The position numbers were made by a program, and so were the translations under genes. 64,000 nucleotides of DNA, from contig NZ_WPCU01000010.1 in NCBI RefSeq assembly GCF_009742705.1, positions 538,522-602,521 on the forward strand, given 5' to 3'. The notes below the pieces were generated by a model. That model was not told the origin of the DNA and did not search any database. It worked only from the letters and a program-made list of their open reading frames with translations. Positions 47,282 to 55,181 of this stretch are shown here, piece after piece. Source of the stretch: Auraticoccus cholistanensis. Its GTDB lineage: Bacteria > Actinomycetota > Actinomycetes > Propionibacteriales > Propionibacteriaceae. The stretch's first letter is position 1. Each line of letters starts with the position of its first letter.

Positions 47282-48886
47282 TCACCGGGCGGGGCGGCGC
47301 AGCAGCCGTCCCGCCCGCTCGCCGGTGACGGCCTGGTCGCTCCAGGCCAGCCGGCCGGCGACCCACACCTTCTCCACACCCGTGGCCAGCTGCCAGGGCT
47401 CGGTGAAGGTCGAGCGGTCCGCCACCCGGTCCGGGTCCAGCAGCACCAGGTCCGCGACGGCCCCCGGACGCAGCACGCCCCGGTCGGCCAGCCGGATCCG
47501 GCGGGCCGGCAGGCCGGTCATCTTGTGCACCGCCTCGGGCAGGGTCAGCACGCCCAGCTCGCGGACGTAGCGGGCCAGCACCCGGGCGAAGGTGCCGAAG
47601 CTGCGCGGGTGGGGCCGTCCCTCGCCCTCGGGTCGCAGCACCCAGCCGTCGCTGGCCACCGACACCCGGGGGTGGCGCAGCACCTGCACCACGTCGTCCT
47701 CGGCCAGGGCGTGGTTCACCATCGCCACCCCGGCGCCGTGGGCGGTGAGCACGTCCAGCATCACCTCGGTGCTGCCGACCCCGCGCTCGGCGGCGAGCTC
47801 GGCCAGGCTGCGCCCGACCGCCCAGGCCCAGGGGCCGGGGCTGACCGAGGAGAGCACCACGCCAGCCGGGTCGAAGGCCCGTCCGCTGCGCTCCTCGACC
47901 GCGGCCGCCACCCGGGCGCGGGTGGCGGGGTCGGCCAGCCGGGCCTGCATGGCCTCGGGGCCGCCGTCGAGGGCCCAGCCGGGCAGCCGGGACATCAGCG
48001 AGGTGGAGGTGGCCGTGTAGGGGTAGACGTCGGCCTGCACGTCGACGCCGTCCGCGACCGCCTCGTCCACCAGGTCCAGCACCGTGCCCACCGTGCCGTG
48101 GTAGGCGGGGCCGATCGCCTTGAGGTGGCTGAGCTCCAGACCGACCCCGGTGGCCCGCGAGTGGTCCAGGGCCTCCCGGACGGCGTCGACCAGACCGGCG
48201 GACTCGTCGCGGATGTGGGTGGAGTGCACCAGACCGGCCGAGGCGGCCACCGCCAGCAGGGCGCGCACCTCGGCCTCGTCGGCGAAGGTGCCGGGGGCGT
48301 AGATCAGCCCGGTGCTGAGTCCGACGGCGCCGGCCCGTGCGGCGGCGCGCACGGCCGCGGCCATCCGCTCCATCTCCGCCGGCGTGGCGGCCCGCTCGTC
48401 GGGTCCCACCACGGCGGCCCGGACCGTGCAGTGCCCCACCTGGGTGGCCACGTTGACCGCGGGCCGGACCCGCTCCACCGCGCGGGCGAAGCCGTCGGCG
48501 TCGTCCCAGTCCCAGGCCAGCTCCTCCTCGGCCAGGAAGCGGGTGGCGCGCCGCACCCAGCCCGCCTCGTCCACCGGGAACGGGCTGAACCCGCAGTTGC
48601 CGACGAGCAGGGTGGTGACGCCCTGCGCCAGCTGGGTGTCGGCGGCCGGCCAGGCGCCCACGGTGAAGTCGGCGTGGGAGTGCAGGTCGACGAAGCCCGG
48701 GCAGAGCACCAGCCCGTCCGCCGCCACGACCTCCGCGCCCCGGGTGTCGCGGAGCCGGGGACCCAGCGCCACCACCCGGTCACCCGCGACGGCCACGTCG
48801 GTCCGCACCGGGTCCGCGCCGGTGCCGTCGACCACCAGCGCGCCGGTCACCACCAGCTCGGGCTGCCGCGCGGTGACGGCGCTCAC
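47282..48886 (-). CDS. N-acyl-D-amino-acid deacylase (D-aminoacylase family)
   Basis: Zinc amidohydrolase of 534 residues that should release D-amino acids from N-acyl-D-amino acids. The subtype I amidohydrolase start is LVLCPGFVDLHSHADFTVG (HxH near residue 70). The Cys in LLVGNCGFSPFP is the D-aminoacylase metal ligand. Others follow: STHIRDES near 230, the HLKAIG segment, ADVYPYTATSTS and SVASDGWVLRPEGEGRPHPRSFGTF. No signal peptide, so it is cytoplasmic. GTG 48886 overlaps the permease stop, making it last in the operon GNAT-SIS-racemase-permease-deacylase. Related ureidoglutarate-type activities are possible. Confidence 0.88.
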   Translation of the reverse strand: MSAVTARQPELVVTGALVVDGTGADPVRTDVAVAGDRVVALGPRLRDTRGAEVVAADGLVLCPGFVDLHSHADFTVGAWPAADTQLAQGVTTLLVGNCGFSPFPVDEAGWVRRATRFLAEEELAWDWDDADGFARAVERVRPAVNVATQVGHCTVRAAVVGPDERAATPAEMERMAAAVRAAARAGAVGLSTGLIYAPGTFADEAEVRALLAVAASAGLVHSTHIRDESAGLVDAVREALDHSRATGVGLELSHLKAIGPAYHGTVGTVLDLVDEAVADGVDVQADVYPYTATSTSLMSRLPGWALDGGPEAMQARLADPATRARVAAAVEERSGRAFDPAGVVLSSVSPGPWAWAVGRSLAELAAERGVGSTEVMLDVLTAHGAGVAMVNHALAEDDVVQVLRHPRVSVASDGWVLRPEGEGRPHPRSFGTFARVLARYVRELGVLTLPEAVHKMTGLPARRIRLADRGVLRPGAVADLVLLDPDRVADRSTFTEPWQLATGVEKVWVAGRLAWSDQAVTGERAGRLLRRPAR

Positions 48887-50316
48887 GTGGTGAACCACAG
48901 GATCAGCGCGTACATCGCGCAGGCGGGGACGAGCACGGCCCAGCCCGTGATCAGCATGTTGCGCAGGTTGGTGGAGCGGGCCAGACCCATCGCGCCGACC
49001 ATGTTGCCGTTGGGGAAGGGCCCGTAGGTGTCGGCCTTGGAGGCGAACAGCATGGTGACCACCCAGGCGCCCGCGGAGACGCCGAGGGTGGACTGCAGCG
49101 GGCCGAACACCTCGTCCAGCAGCACCACCTGGGCGGCGGTGGCCCCGGGGACGCCGACCCACCCGAGGGCGGCGACGACCAGGGTGAAGGCGAAGGCCGA
49201 GCCCTGGGCCAGGTCGTCCCCGACCGCGGCCAGCACCACGTCGAAGGGGGCCAGCAGGTCGATGATGGCGAACAGCGCCGCCAGCAGCCAGAACAGGATG
49301 AGGATGCTGATCAGCGAGGCGCCGCCGCGGTACATGGCCGAGAGGATGCGGCCGGGCTCGAGCCCGCCGGCCAGGCCGGTCAGCACGCCGAGCACCGGCA
49401 GGGCCAGCAGCGGGAAGGAGGTGCCGGCCTCGGTCACGGTGGCGTAGACGACGCTGACCAGCAGCGCGACGGTGAACACCGCGGTGGCGCGGCCGGCGCG
49501 GGCGGGCACCTCGGTGGTCTCGGCGCCGATGGAGGCCGGGTCGTAGTCGTCCCCGGTGCCCTCGGTGCGCCGCTGCATCCAGCGGACGACCACCACGCCC
49601 CAGACGATCGACAGCACGGCCAGCGGCGCGGCGCCGTAGCCGAGGTAGGTGAGGTAGCCGACCTCCGCGGCGGTCATCACCGCGACGTTGGAGCCGGCGA
49701 AGGGGGCCACGGCCAGACCGGCGCAGCCGCCGATGAACAGCGCCGCCGCGGTGGCCGAGCGCGTGAACCCGAGCCGGGCGGCGATCGGCAGCAGGATCGG
49801 GGCGGCGATGGCCAGGGCGCCGGCGAGCGTGCCGAGGGCCGCCACCAGCACCAGGCAGGCCAGCATCATGCCCACCAGGACCGCGGTGCGGGAGCTCTCC
49901 CCCACCATCCGCATCACCCAGGACACGATCGTCTGCGCCACCCCGGTGACCTTGAGCACCTCGCCGGTGGCCGCGCCGAGCACGATGATCAGACCGATCA
50001 TGGTGATCGAGTCGCCCAGCCCCTCGCCCAGCAGGTTGCCGGTCTCCAGCGGGCTCAGCTGGGCCACCAGCAGGCCGCTGACCAGCGCCACCACGGTGGC
50101 CACCACGATGTCCATCCCGAGCAGGCAGAGCACCGCGTAGAGCACGATGGGCAGCAGCCCCCACAGCGTGGGAGCCGGCCCCAGGAAGCCGGCGACCACC
50201 GCCAGCGCCAGACCGATCCCGCTCACCACCCCCAGCACGGCGCGTCGTCGCCGTGAGAGGACGACCTCGTAGGCGTTGCCGGACTCCTCACGGGTGTCCG
50301 TCGTGGGGCTGCTCAT
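48883..50316 (-). CDS. Ion-transporter-superfamily permease (NhaC/DcuC-like)
   Basis: Secondary transporter of 477 residues with about twelve hydrophobic segments, related to the NhaC, DcuC and GntP-type permeases of the ion transporter superfamily. Re-entrant-loop-like segments are GEGLGDSITMIGLIIVLGAATG near residue 95 and FAGSNVAVMTAAEVGYLTYLG near 210, with ASKADTYGPFPNGNMVGAMG near the end. In this operon it probably imports N-acyl-D-amino acids or a related organic anion. The ATG at 50316 has a GAGGA-rich upstream region. It is 71 bases after the racemase gene and overlaps the deacylase. Confidence 0.82.
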   Translation of the reverse strand: MSSPTTDTREESGNAYEVVLSRRRRAVLGVVSGIGLALAVVAGFLGPAPTLWGLLPIVLYAVLCLLGMDIVVATVVALVSGLLVAQLSPLETGNLLGEGLGDSITMIGLIIVLGAATGEVLKVTGVAQTIVSWVMRMVGESSRTAVLVGMMLACLVLVAALGTLAGALAIAAPILLPIAARLGFTRSATAAALFIGGCAGLAVAPFAGSNVAVMTAAEVGYLTYLGYGAAPLAVLSIVWGVVVVRWMQRRTEGTGDDYDPASIGAETTEVPARAGRATAVFTVALLVSVVYATVTEAGTSFPLLALPVLGVLTGLAGGLEPGRILSAMYRGGASLISILILFWLLAALFAIIDLLAPFDVVLAAVGDDLAQGSAFAFTLVVAALGWVGVPGATAAQVVLLDEVFGPLQSTLGVSAGAWVVTMLFASKADTYGPFPNGNMVGAMGLARSTNLRNMLITGWAVLVPACAMYALILWFTT

Positions 50317-50349
50317 CTCGTCCTCTTCCTCGTCGTACGTGCTGTGCTG

Positions 50350-50378
50350 TGCAGTGCAGTGCAGTAAGTGCAGTGCAG
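50350..50378. repeat. TGCAG repeat array before the permease gene
   Basis: Five TGCAG units, three in a row, a TAAG break, then two more. The stretch lies in the 71-base gap between the racemase stop and the permease start, beside a GCGCGC/GCGCGC hairpin at 50380-50397 that covers the racemase stop. It may be an internal regulatory or RNA-processing site. Confidence 0.5.
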
Positions 50379-50387
50379 GGCGCGCGC

Positions 50388-51542
50388 TCAGGCGCGCAGG
50401 GTGAGCTGGTCGAGGCGGTGCTCGGCCAGCGTGTCCGGGTCCACCTCGAAGCCCACCCCGGGCCGGGTGGGTACGGCGACGACGCCGCGGTCGGCGCGGA
50501 CGCCGTCCACCACGACGTCGCGGGCGTAGTACTTGTCCCACGAGGAGACGTCGCTGGGCAGCGTGAAGCCGGGCAGCGAGGAGAGCGCGACGTTGGCGGC
50601 GCGACCGATGCCGAACTCGTGCATGCCCCCGCACCAGACGTCGACGCCGTGCTCGCGCGCCAGGTCGTGGGCGGCCACGGCGGCGGTCAGCCCGCCCATC
50701 CGCGACACCTTGATGTTGAGCACCGAGCCGGCGCGCAGGGCCAGCATGGTGCGCAGGTCGTCCAGCTCCTCCACCGACTCGTCGAGGCAGACCGGGGTGT
50801 CGACCTCGGCGGCGAACCGGGCCGAGGTCAGCCAGTTCCGGGGGGCGAAGGGCTGCTCGATCATGGTCAGCCCGAAGTCGTCGAGGCGGCGCAGCACGGC
50901 GAGGTGCTCCTCGCTGCCGGAGTAGGCGCCGTTGGCGTCGACGTGCAGGGCGAGGTCGCCGAAGGCCTCGCGGACCACCCGGACCGGCTCGACGTCCCAG
51001 CCCGGGGCGATCTTGAGCTTGACCCGCGGGTAGCCGAGGTCGACGTGGTGCTGCACCTGCGCCAGCAGCTCGTCGAGGGTGTCCTCGATGCCGAGCGAGA
51101 CTCCGGCCACCACCTCGGTGCGGGTGCCGCCCAGCAGCTCCGCCAGCGGGCGACCGGTGCGCGCGGAGTGCAGCGTCCAGACCGCGGCGTCGACACCGGC
51201 CTTGGCGAACTGGTGGCCGCGCACCCGCGACCAGGTGGCCGAGGCGTCGCGGGGGCCGCTCAGCTCGGTGCCCAGCAGCGTGGGCAGCAGGTGCTGCTCG
51301 GCGACCAGCCAGCTGGTGCCCACGGTGTCGGGGCAGTAGTAGGGGGCGCTGGGTGAGGCGATCTCGCCCCAGCCGACCGTGCCGTCGGAGGCGTGCAGCT
51401 CCACCAGCACGTGCTCGAGGTGGCTCTTGGCGTGGCTGCTGGTGCGGAAGGTGTGCACCAGCGGCAGCCGGACCCGGTGCAGCACCGCGGTCACCACGGT
51501 CAGGGGTGCGTCGCTCGACGGGGTGGTGGTCTGCTCGGTCAC
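50388..51542 (-). CDS. N-succinylamino acid racemase / o-succinylbenzoate synthase-like enolase
   Basis: Enolase-superfamily enzyme of 384 residues in the MLE subgroup. The catalytic lysines are in RVKLKIAPGWD (KxK near residue 190) and LNIKVSRMGG near 287. Magnesium ligands are in HVDANGAY, MIEQPF and CLDESVEE. The stretch WCGGMHEFGIGRAANVALSSLPGFTLPSDVS is the hallmark of the NSAR/OSBS group. No menaquinone gene is adjacent, and the flanking GNAT and M20 genes fit N-succinylamino acid racemisation rather than MenC function. GTG 51542 overlaps the SIS gene stop. Confidence 0.9.
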   Translation of the reverse strand: MTEQTTTPSSDAPLTVVTAVLHRVRLPLVHTFRTSSHAKSHLEHVLVELHASDGTVGWGEIASPSAPYYCPDTVGTSWLVAEQHLLPTLLGTELSGPRDASATWSRVRGHQFAKAGVDAAVWTLHSARTGRPLAELLGGTRTEVVAGVSLGIEDTLDELLAQVQHHVDLGYPRVKLKIAPGWDVEPVRVVREAFGDLALHVDANGAYSGSEEHLAVLRRLDDFGLTMIEQPFAPRNWLTSARFAAEVDTPVCLDESVEELDDLRTMLALRAGSVLNIKVSRMGGLTAAVAAHDLAREHGVDVWCGGMHEFGIGRAANVALSSLPGFTLPSDVSSWDKYYARDVVVDGVRADRGVVAVPTRPGVGFEVDPDTLAEHRLDQLTLRA

Positions 51543-52210
51543 GGGGTCTCCCGGGTGTAGAGGGCGAGCTGGTCGCTGAGGGCCTCCCGCTCCGCCAGCC
51601 GGCGACGGGCGCCCTTCGCGCTGGCGGTGGAGAGGGTGGTCAGCAGGTGGGCCACCGACACCACGGCGGTCGCGGAGTCGACGTGGCTGGCGCTGGTGGT
51701 GGGGACGGTGATCACGGTGGCGGCCACCTGCGCGACGGGCGAGTCGGCGGCGTCGGTGAGGGCCACCACGGTGCCGCCCCGCTCGGCGAAGAGCCGGGCC
51801 AGCGAGGCGGTCTCGGGACGGTAGCGGCGCAGCGACACCGCCACCAGGACGTCGGTGGTGCGGACGTCGGTGAGCACGTCCAGACCGCGGCCGGAGGCGG
51901 CGTCGACGAGCTGCACCTGGGAGAGCCCGACCCCGAGGTCGGTGCTGAGCAGGTGGGCCAGCGCGTAGGACTTGCCGGCGCCGGCGACGACCCGGCGCCG
52001 CGCGGCCACCACCTGCTGGGCCGCCCGCAGGACCGAGCCGTCGGCGACCAGGTCGCCGAGGCCGCGCTGCAGGGTGGCCAGCTCGCGCTCCACCACCCGC
52101 TGCTGCAGGGCCTCGGCCGTGGTCGGGCGTCCCAGCCGGGCGCCGTAGCGCTGCGAGGGGCTGCTGAGCCGGGTGTCCTCGGGCGGCGGGACGTCGGCGC
52201 GGCCGGTCAC
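51539..52210 (-). CDS. RpiR-like SIS domain protein lacking the HTH domain
   Basis: Protein of 223 residues built of a sugar-isomerase (SIS) domain from about residue 50 to 185. ELATLQRGLGDL precedes it, as in MurR/RpiR regulators, and the SIS core shows RRRVVAGAGKSYALAHLLSTDLG, TTDVLVAVSLRRYRPETASLARLFAERGGTVVALTD. The 75-residue winged-helix that RpiR proteins carry is absent, and the start overlaps the GNAT stop so it cannot be extended. It may bind an operon metabolite or partner with a separate DNA-binding protein; truncation is also possible. Confidence 0.8.
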   Translation of the reverse strand: MTGRADVPPPEDTRLSSPSQRYGARLGRPTTAEALQQRVVERELATLQRGLGDLVADGSVLRAAQQVVAARRRVVAGAGKSYALAHLLSTDLGVGLSQVQLVDAASGRGLDVLTDVRTTDVLVAVSLRRYRPETASLARLFAERGGTVVALTDAADSPVAQVAATVITVPTTSASHVDSATAVVSVAHLLTTLSTASAKGARRRLAEREALSDQLALYTRETP

Positions 52211-52956
52211 CGCTCCTCCGGGTGGGCCAGCAGGTAGACCGAGCGGTCGTCGTCCAGACGCCGGCAGCCGGCGGCCACGAAGCCCTCGGCGGCCTGCTGC
52301 TGCAGGGTGTGCACCACCCGGGTCGAGAGCCCCGGGTCACGGCGGGGGCGGGCCGGCACGACCAGCAGCCGCAGCCCCGCCGCGGCGGCCACCCCACCCG
52401 GGCCGAGGTCTGGGCCCACGAGGTCGTCCAGCCCGGGGACGTCCAGCGGCGTCCGGGGGTGACGCAGGTCCCACTGCACCACCAGCCGGTGCTCGCCGGG
52501 GCCGAAGAGGTCGGGGACGACCTCGTGGCCGACCGCGCCGAGGACGTCGAGGTTGAAGTGGGCGTTGACGGCCAGCAGCGGGTCGAAGGACCAGCGCATC
52601 TGCTGCAGCCCCAGGGCCAGGGCGCGCTCGCGCTGGGCGTGCTTGATCCGCCGGCCCAGGCCGCGGGACTGCCACTCCGGGGAGATCACCACCGCCTGGC
52701 TGTAGTGGAAGGGCCGTCCCGCCTCGAGCCCGGTCCAGCCGTAGGCGAAGGCGACCAGCCGGCCGTCGCCGTCGCGGGCGCCGAGCGCGATCCCGCCGTG
52801 GCGCAGCATCGACAGCAGCAGCCGCGGGTTCAGCGCGGTGCCGGGGTCGAGGTAGCCGAAGACGCGCCGGTAGAGCGCCGAGGCCTCGGCCAGCTCCTCG
52901 GCGCCGGTCACCTCGACCAGCGTGGGATCTCCCACCGTGCCCTCCTCGGATGTCAT
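52207..52956 (-). CDS. GNAT acyltransferase, putative D-amino-acid N-succinyltransferase
   Basis: COG3375-type GNAT protein of 249 residues. The acyl-CoA loop is VISPEWQSRGLGRRIKHAQRERAL, followed by the family-specific MRWSFDPLLAVNAHFNLDVLGAVG. This subgroup includes the acyltransferase of the Geobacillus kaustophilus NSAR cluster, which succinylates D-amino acids. ATG 52956 is chosen because TACGTT ends nine bases upstream, implying a leaderless mRNA, and the palindrome ATACGGAACGTAT overlaps that box. It is first in the five-gene operon and divergent from M20. Confidence 0.87.
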   Translation of the reverse strand: MTSEEGTVGDPTLVEVTGAEELAEASALYRRVFGYLDPGTALNPRLLLSMLRHGGIALGARDGDGRLVAFAYGWTGLEAGRPFHYSQAVVISPEWQSRGLGRRIKHAQRERALALGLQQMRWSFDPLLAVNAHFNLDVLGAVGHEVVPDLFGPGEHRLVVQWDLRHPRTPLDVPGLDDLVGPDLGPGGVAAAAGLRLLVVPARPRRDPGLSTRVVHTLQQQAAEGFVAAGCRRLDDDRSVYLLAHPEER

Positions 52957-52958
52957 CG

Positions 52959-52971
52959 ATACGGAACGTAT
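52959..52971. promoter_or_regulatory. Candidate operator at the start of the D-amino-acid operon
   Basis: ATACG and CGTAT separated by GAA, a perfect inverted repeat two bases before the GNAT ATG. The predicted -10 box TACGTT (minus strand) is inside it. The binding protein is unknown, as no HTH protein is encoded in the operon. Confidence 0.5.
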
Positions 52972-53052
52972 GCGCGTCGTGACGGTCGCCGCGACCTCGC
53001 TGCCCGAGCGTCCCACGCTGTGGGACGGCCGTCCAAATCGGGGAACACGTGC

Positions 53053-53096
53053 CCGACGGCGAGGAGGTGTCGCCGTCGGCACCACGCCGATAAGGT
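53053..53096 (+). promoter_or_regulatory. Promoter region of the M20 gene with a 9-9-9 inverted repeat
   Basis: CCGACGGCG (53053-53061) and CGCCGTCGG (53071-53079) flank nine bases exactly. TAAGGT (53091-53096) fits as -10 box eight bases before the ATG. The repeat would then cover the -35 region, acting as DNA operator rather than RNA hairpin. Confidence 0.5.
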
Positions 53097-53104
53097 ACGG
53101 ATGC

Positions 53105-54202
53105 ATGACGGACAACCTGCTGGACCGGGTGGCGGCGCTGGTGGCGGTCGAGAGCCCGACCGGTGACCTGGAGGCCCTCGCCGCCGCCGCGGAGGCGGTC
53201 CGCGCGCTGCTGGCGCCGCTGGGCGGGCGGCTGCGCGAGCACCCCGGCGAGATGGGCACCCACCTGGTGCTGGAGCTGGACGGCCACGGCTCGGACTCGG
53301 CGCCCGTGCTCCTGGTGGGGCACTACGACACGGTCTGGCCCGTCGGCACGCTGCAGCGGATGCCCTGGACGGTCGCCGACGGCGTGGCCCGCGGGCCCGG
53401 CGGCTACGACATGAAGAGCGGGCTCGTGGTCGCCGCGGCGGCGCTCTCCGACGTGCTGGCCTCCGGCCGCCCGCACCCGCCGGTGCGGCTGGTGGTGGTC
53501 GCCGACGAGGAGGTGGGCTCGCCGACCTCGACGCCGCTGCTGCGCTCGCTGGCCGAGGGCGCCCGCGCCGCGCTCGGCTTCGAGTCGCCCCACCCCGGCG
53601 GGCCGCTCAAGCGGGGGCGCCACGGCAGCACCCGGCTGCGGCTGCGGGTGGGCGGGCGCAGCGCCCACGCCGCGCTGGACCCGGGCTCGGGGATCTCCGC
53701 GGTGGACGAGCTGGTCGACCAGCTGGTGCGGCTGCGGGCGCTGGTGGACCGCCCCGGGGTGCTGTGCAACGTCGGCTCGCTGACCGCCCCGGGACGCACC
53801 AACGTGGTCACCGACGCCGCCGAGGCCGAGATCGGGCTGCGCTTCGCCGACCCTGCGGTGGAGCAGGAGGTGATGGCCGCGGTGCGGGCGATGGCACCGG
53901 TGCGGGCCGGGGCACGGCTGGAGGTCGAGGTGCTCAGCTCCCGGCCGGCGTGGGTGCCGGCCGGGTCCGACGAGCTGCTCACCACCGCGCTGCGGGTGGC
54001 CGCCGTGCTGGGCGTGGAGCTGGACCCGGCGCCCGCGGCCGGCGGCGCCGACACCAACACCACGGGCTCGCTGGGGGTGCCGACCCTGGACGGTCTGGGC
54101 CCCTGGGGTGCCGGGGCGCACGCCGAGCACGAGCAGTTCGAGGTGGCGGCCCTGGAGCAGCGGCGCCGGCTGGTGGCCGAGCTGCTGCTGGCGCTGGCCT
54201 GA
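53105..54202 (+). CDS. M20 family metallohydrolase, putative N-succinyl-L-amino-acid desuccinylase
   Basis: Zinc amidohydrolase of 365 residues in the ArgE/DapE/CPG2 family. Zinc ligands are His in LLVGHYDTVWP near residue 78, Asp in GPGGYDMKSG near 101, the catalytic Glu pair ADEEVGS near 137, Glu in GFESPHPGG near 160, and the last His in GAHAEHEQFE near 338. The dimerisation lid begins GRHGSTRLRLRVGGRSAHAALDPGSG. It is divergent from the GNAT-racemase operon; in described NSAR pathways such an M20 enzyme removes succinate from N-succinyl-L-amino acids. Carboxypeptidase G2-like activity is the alternative. Confidence 0.88.
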   Translation: MTDNLLDRVAALVAVESPTGDLEALAAAAEAVRALLAPLGGRLREHPGEMGTHLVLELDGHGSDSAPVLLVGHYDTVWPVGTLQRMPWTVADGVARGPGGYDMKSGLVVAAAALSDVLASGRPHPPVRLVVVADEEVGSPTSTPLLRSLAEGARAALGFESPHPGGPLKRGRHGSTRLRLRVGGRSAHAALDPGSGISAVDELVDQLVRLRALVDRPGVLCNVGSLTAPGRTNVVTDAAEAEIGLRFADPAVEQEVMAAVRAMAPVRAGARLEVEVLSSRPAWVPAGSDELLTTALRVAAVLGVELDPAPAAGGADTNTTGSLGVPTLDGLGPWGAGAHAEHEQFEVAALEQRRRLVAELLLALA

Positions 54203-54216
54203 GCCCGGCGGCCCCG

Positions 54217-54230
54217 GCCCGGCACCGGGC
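54217..54230. terminator. Small hairpin between convergent M20 and DUF3097 genes
   Basis: GCCCGG and CCGGGC, two bases apart, form a compact stem 15 bases after the M20 stop and 12 before the DUF3097 stop. Its two-base loop is tight, so it is a weak candidate. Confidence 0.35.
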
Positions 54231-54241
54231 GCCGGAGCGGG

Positions 54242-55114
54242 CTACTCCGTCTCGAGGTGGTCGGCGGTCACGAAGTCGATCAGCTTCTCGACCTCGGTGT
54301 TGAGCCGCGGGTCCAGGTCGTTCCAGCTGCGGACCCGGCCCAGCACGTGCTGCCAGGCGCGGGCGATGTCGGCCTGGTCCCGGTGCGGCCAGCCCAGCCG
54401 GGCGCAGACCCCGCTCTTCCAGTCCTCGCCGCGCGGCACGGTGGGCCAGGCGTCGATGTCGAGCCGCTCGGGCCGGACCGCCTCCCAGATGTCGATGAAG
54501 CGGTGCCCGTTGACCATCACCCACGGCCCGAACCGGCCGGCCGAGACCTGCTCGGCGATCCGGGACTCCTTCGAGCCGGGGACCAGGTGGTCGACCAGCA
54601 CGCCCAGCCGGCGGCCCTGCTCGGGGGCGAACTGCTCCACCACGGCCGGCAGGTCGTCGATCCCGCCCAGGAACTCCACCACCACGCCGACGTGGCGCAG
54701 GTCATCGCCCCAGATCTTCTCCACCAGCTCGGCGTCGTGGCGGCCCTCGACGTAGATCCGGCTGGGCAGCGCCACCCGGGCGGGGCGACGCGGCCCGACC
54801 CGCGAGCCGGAGGCGGTGTGGGTGGCGCCCCGGGCCGCCCCCGCCCCGGTCGAGCGCGACGGCGCCCGCAGCGCCACCGGCTGGCCCTCGAGCAGGAACC
54901 CCGCCCCGAGGGGGAAGCTGCGCACCTTGCCGCGACGGTCCTCCAGCACGACGATGCCGTTCTCCCAGCGCAGCACCGCCCCGCAGAAGCCCGAGGCGGC
55001 GTCCTCGACGACCATCCCCACGCTGAGCACCTGGTCGGTGGAGGTCTTGCGTCCCTGCTGCTGCCAGCCGGGACGCAGGACGTCGGAGCCGTAGCGGTTC
55101 GTCGGTCGAGGCAC
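54242..55114 (-). CDS. DUF3097 family protein
   Basis: Cytoplasmic protein of 290 residues, of unknown function and conserved in actinobacteria. It begins MPRPTNRYGSDVLRPGWQQQ, has an SH3-like segment (VGMVVEDAASGFCGAVLRWENGIVVLEDRRGKVR), then a Toprim-like or nuclease-like fold seen in RIYVEGRHDAELVEKIWGDDLR, LGVLVDHLVPGSKESRIAEQV and HRFIDIWEAVRPERLDI. The acidic EGRHD and VDH positions resemble metal-binding residues of Toprim domains; this is inference. GTG 55114 has TAGGCT six bases upstream. It follows hemW, a common neighbour. Confidence 0.85.
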   Translation of the reverse strand: MPRPTNRYGSDVLRPGWQQQGRKTSTDQVLSVGMVVEDAASGFCGAVLRWENGIVVLEDRRGKVRSFPLGAGFLLEGQPVALRAPSRSTGAGAARGATHTASGSRVGPRRPARVALPSRIYVEGRHDAELVEKIWGDDLRHVGVVVEFLGGIDDLPAVVEQFAPEQGRRLGVLVDHLVPGSKESRIAEQVSAGRFGPWVMVNGHRFIDIWEAVRPERLDIDAWPTVPRGEDWKSGVCARLGWPHRDQADIARAWQHVLGRVRSWNDLDPRLNTEVEKLIDFVTADHLETE

Positions 55115-55181
55115 CCGAGGAGCCTAGGTCACGGACCTCCGCTCCCCGGCGAAGGAGCGTCGGCGCGCCCTGGCCCGGGGG

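Noticed and set aside
50388-51542. Assignment of the enolase as menC
   Set aside because: No menaquinone gene is near, while GNAT, M20 and D-aminoacylase genes surround it; the racemase role fits better, though dual function remains possible.
53067-53093. Eight-codon upstream frame before the M20 gene
   Set aside because: The GTG overlaps the AGGAGG that would be its ribosome site, and the predicted transcript begins after it.
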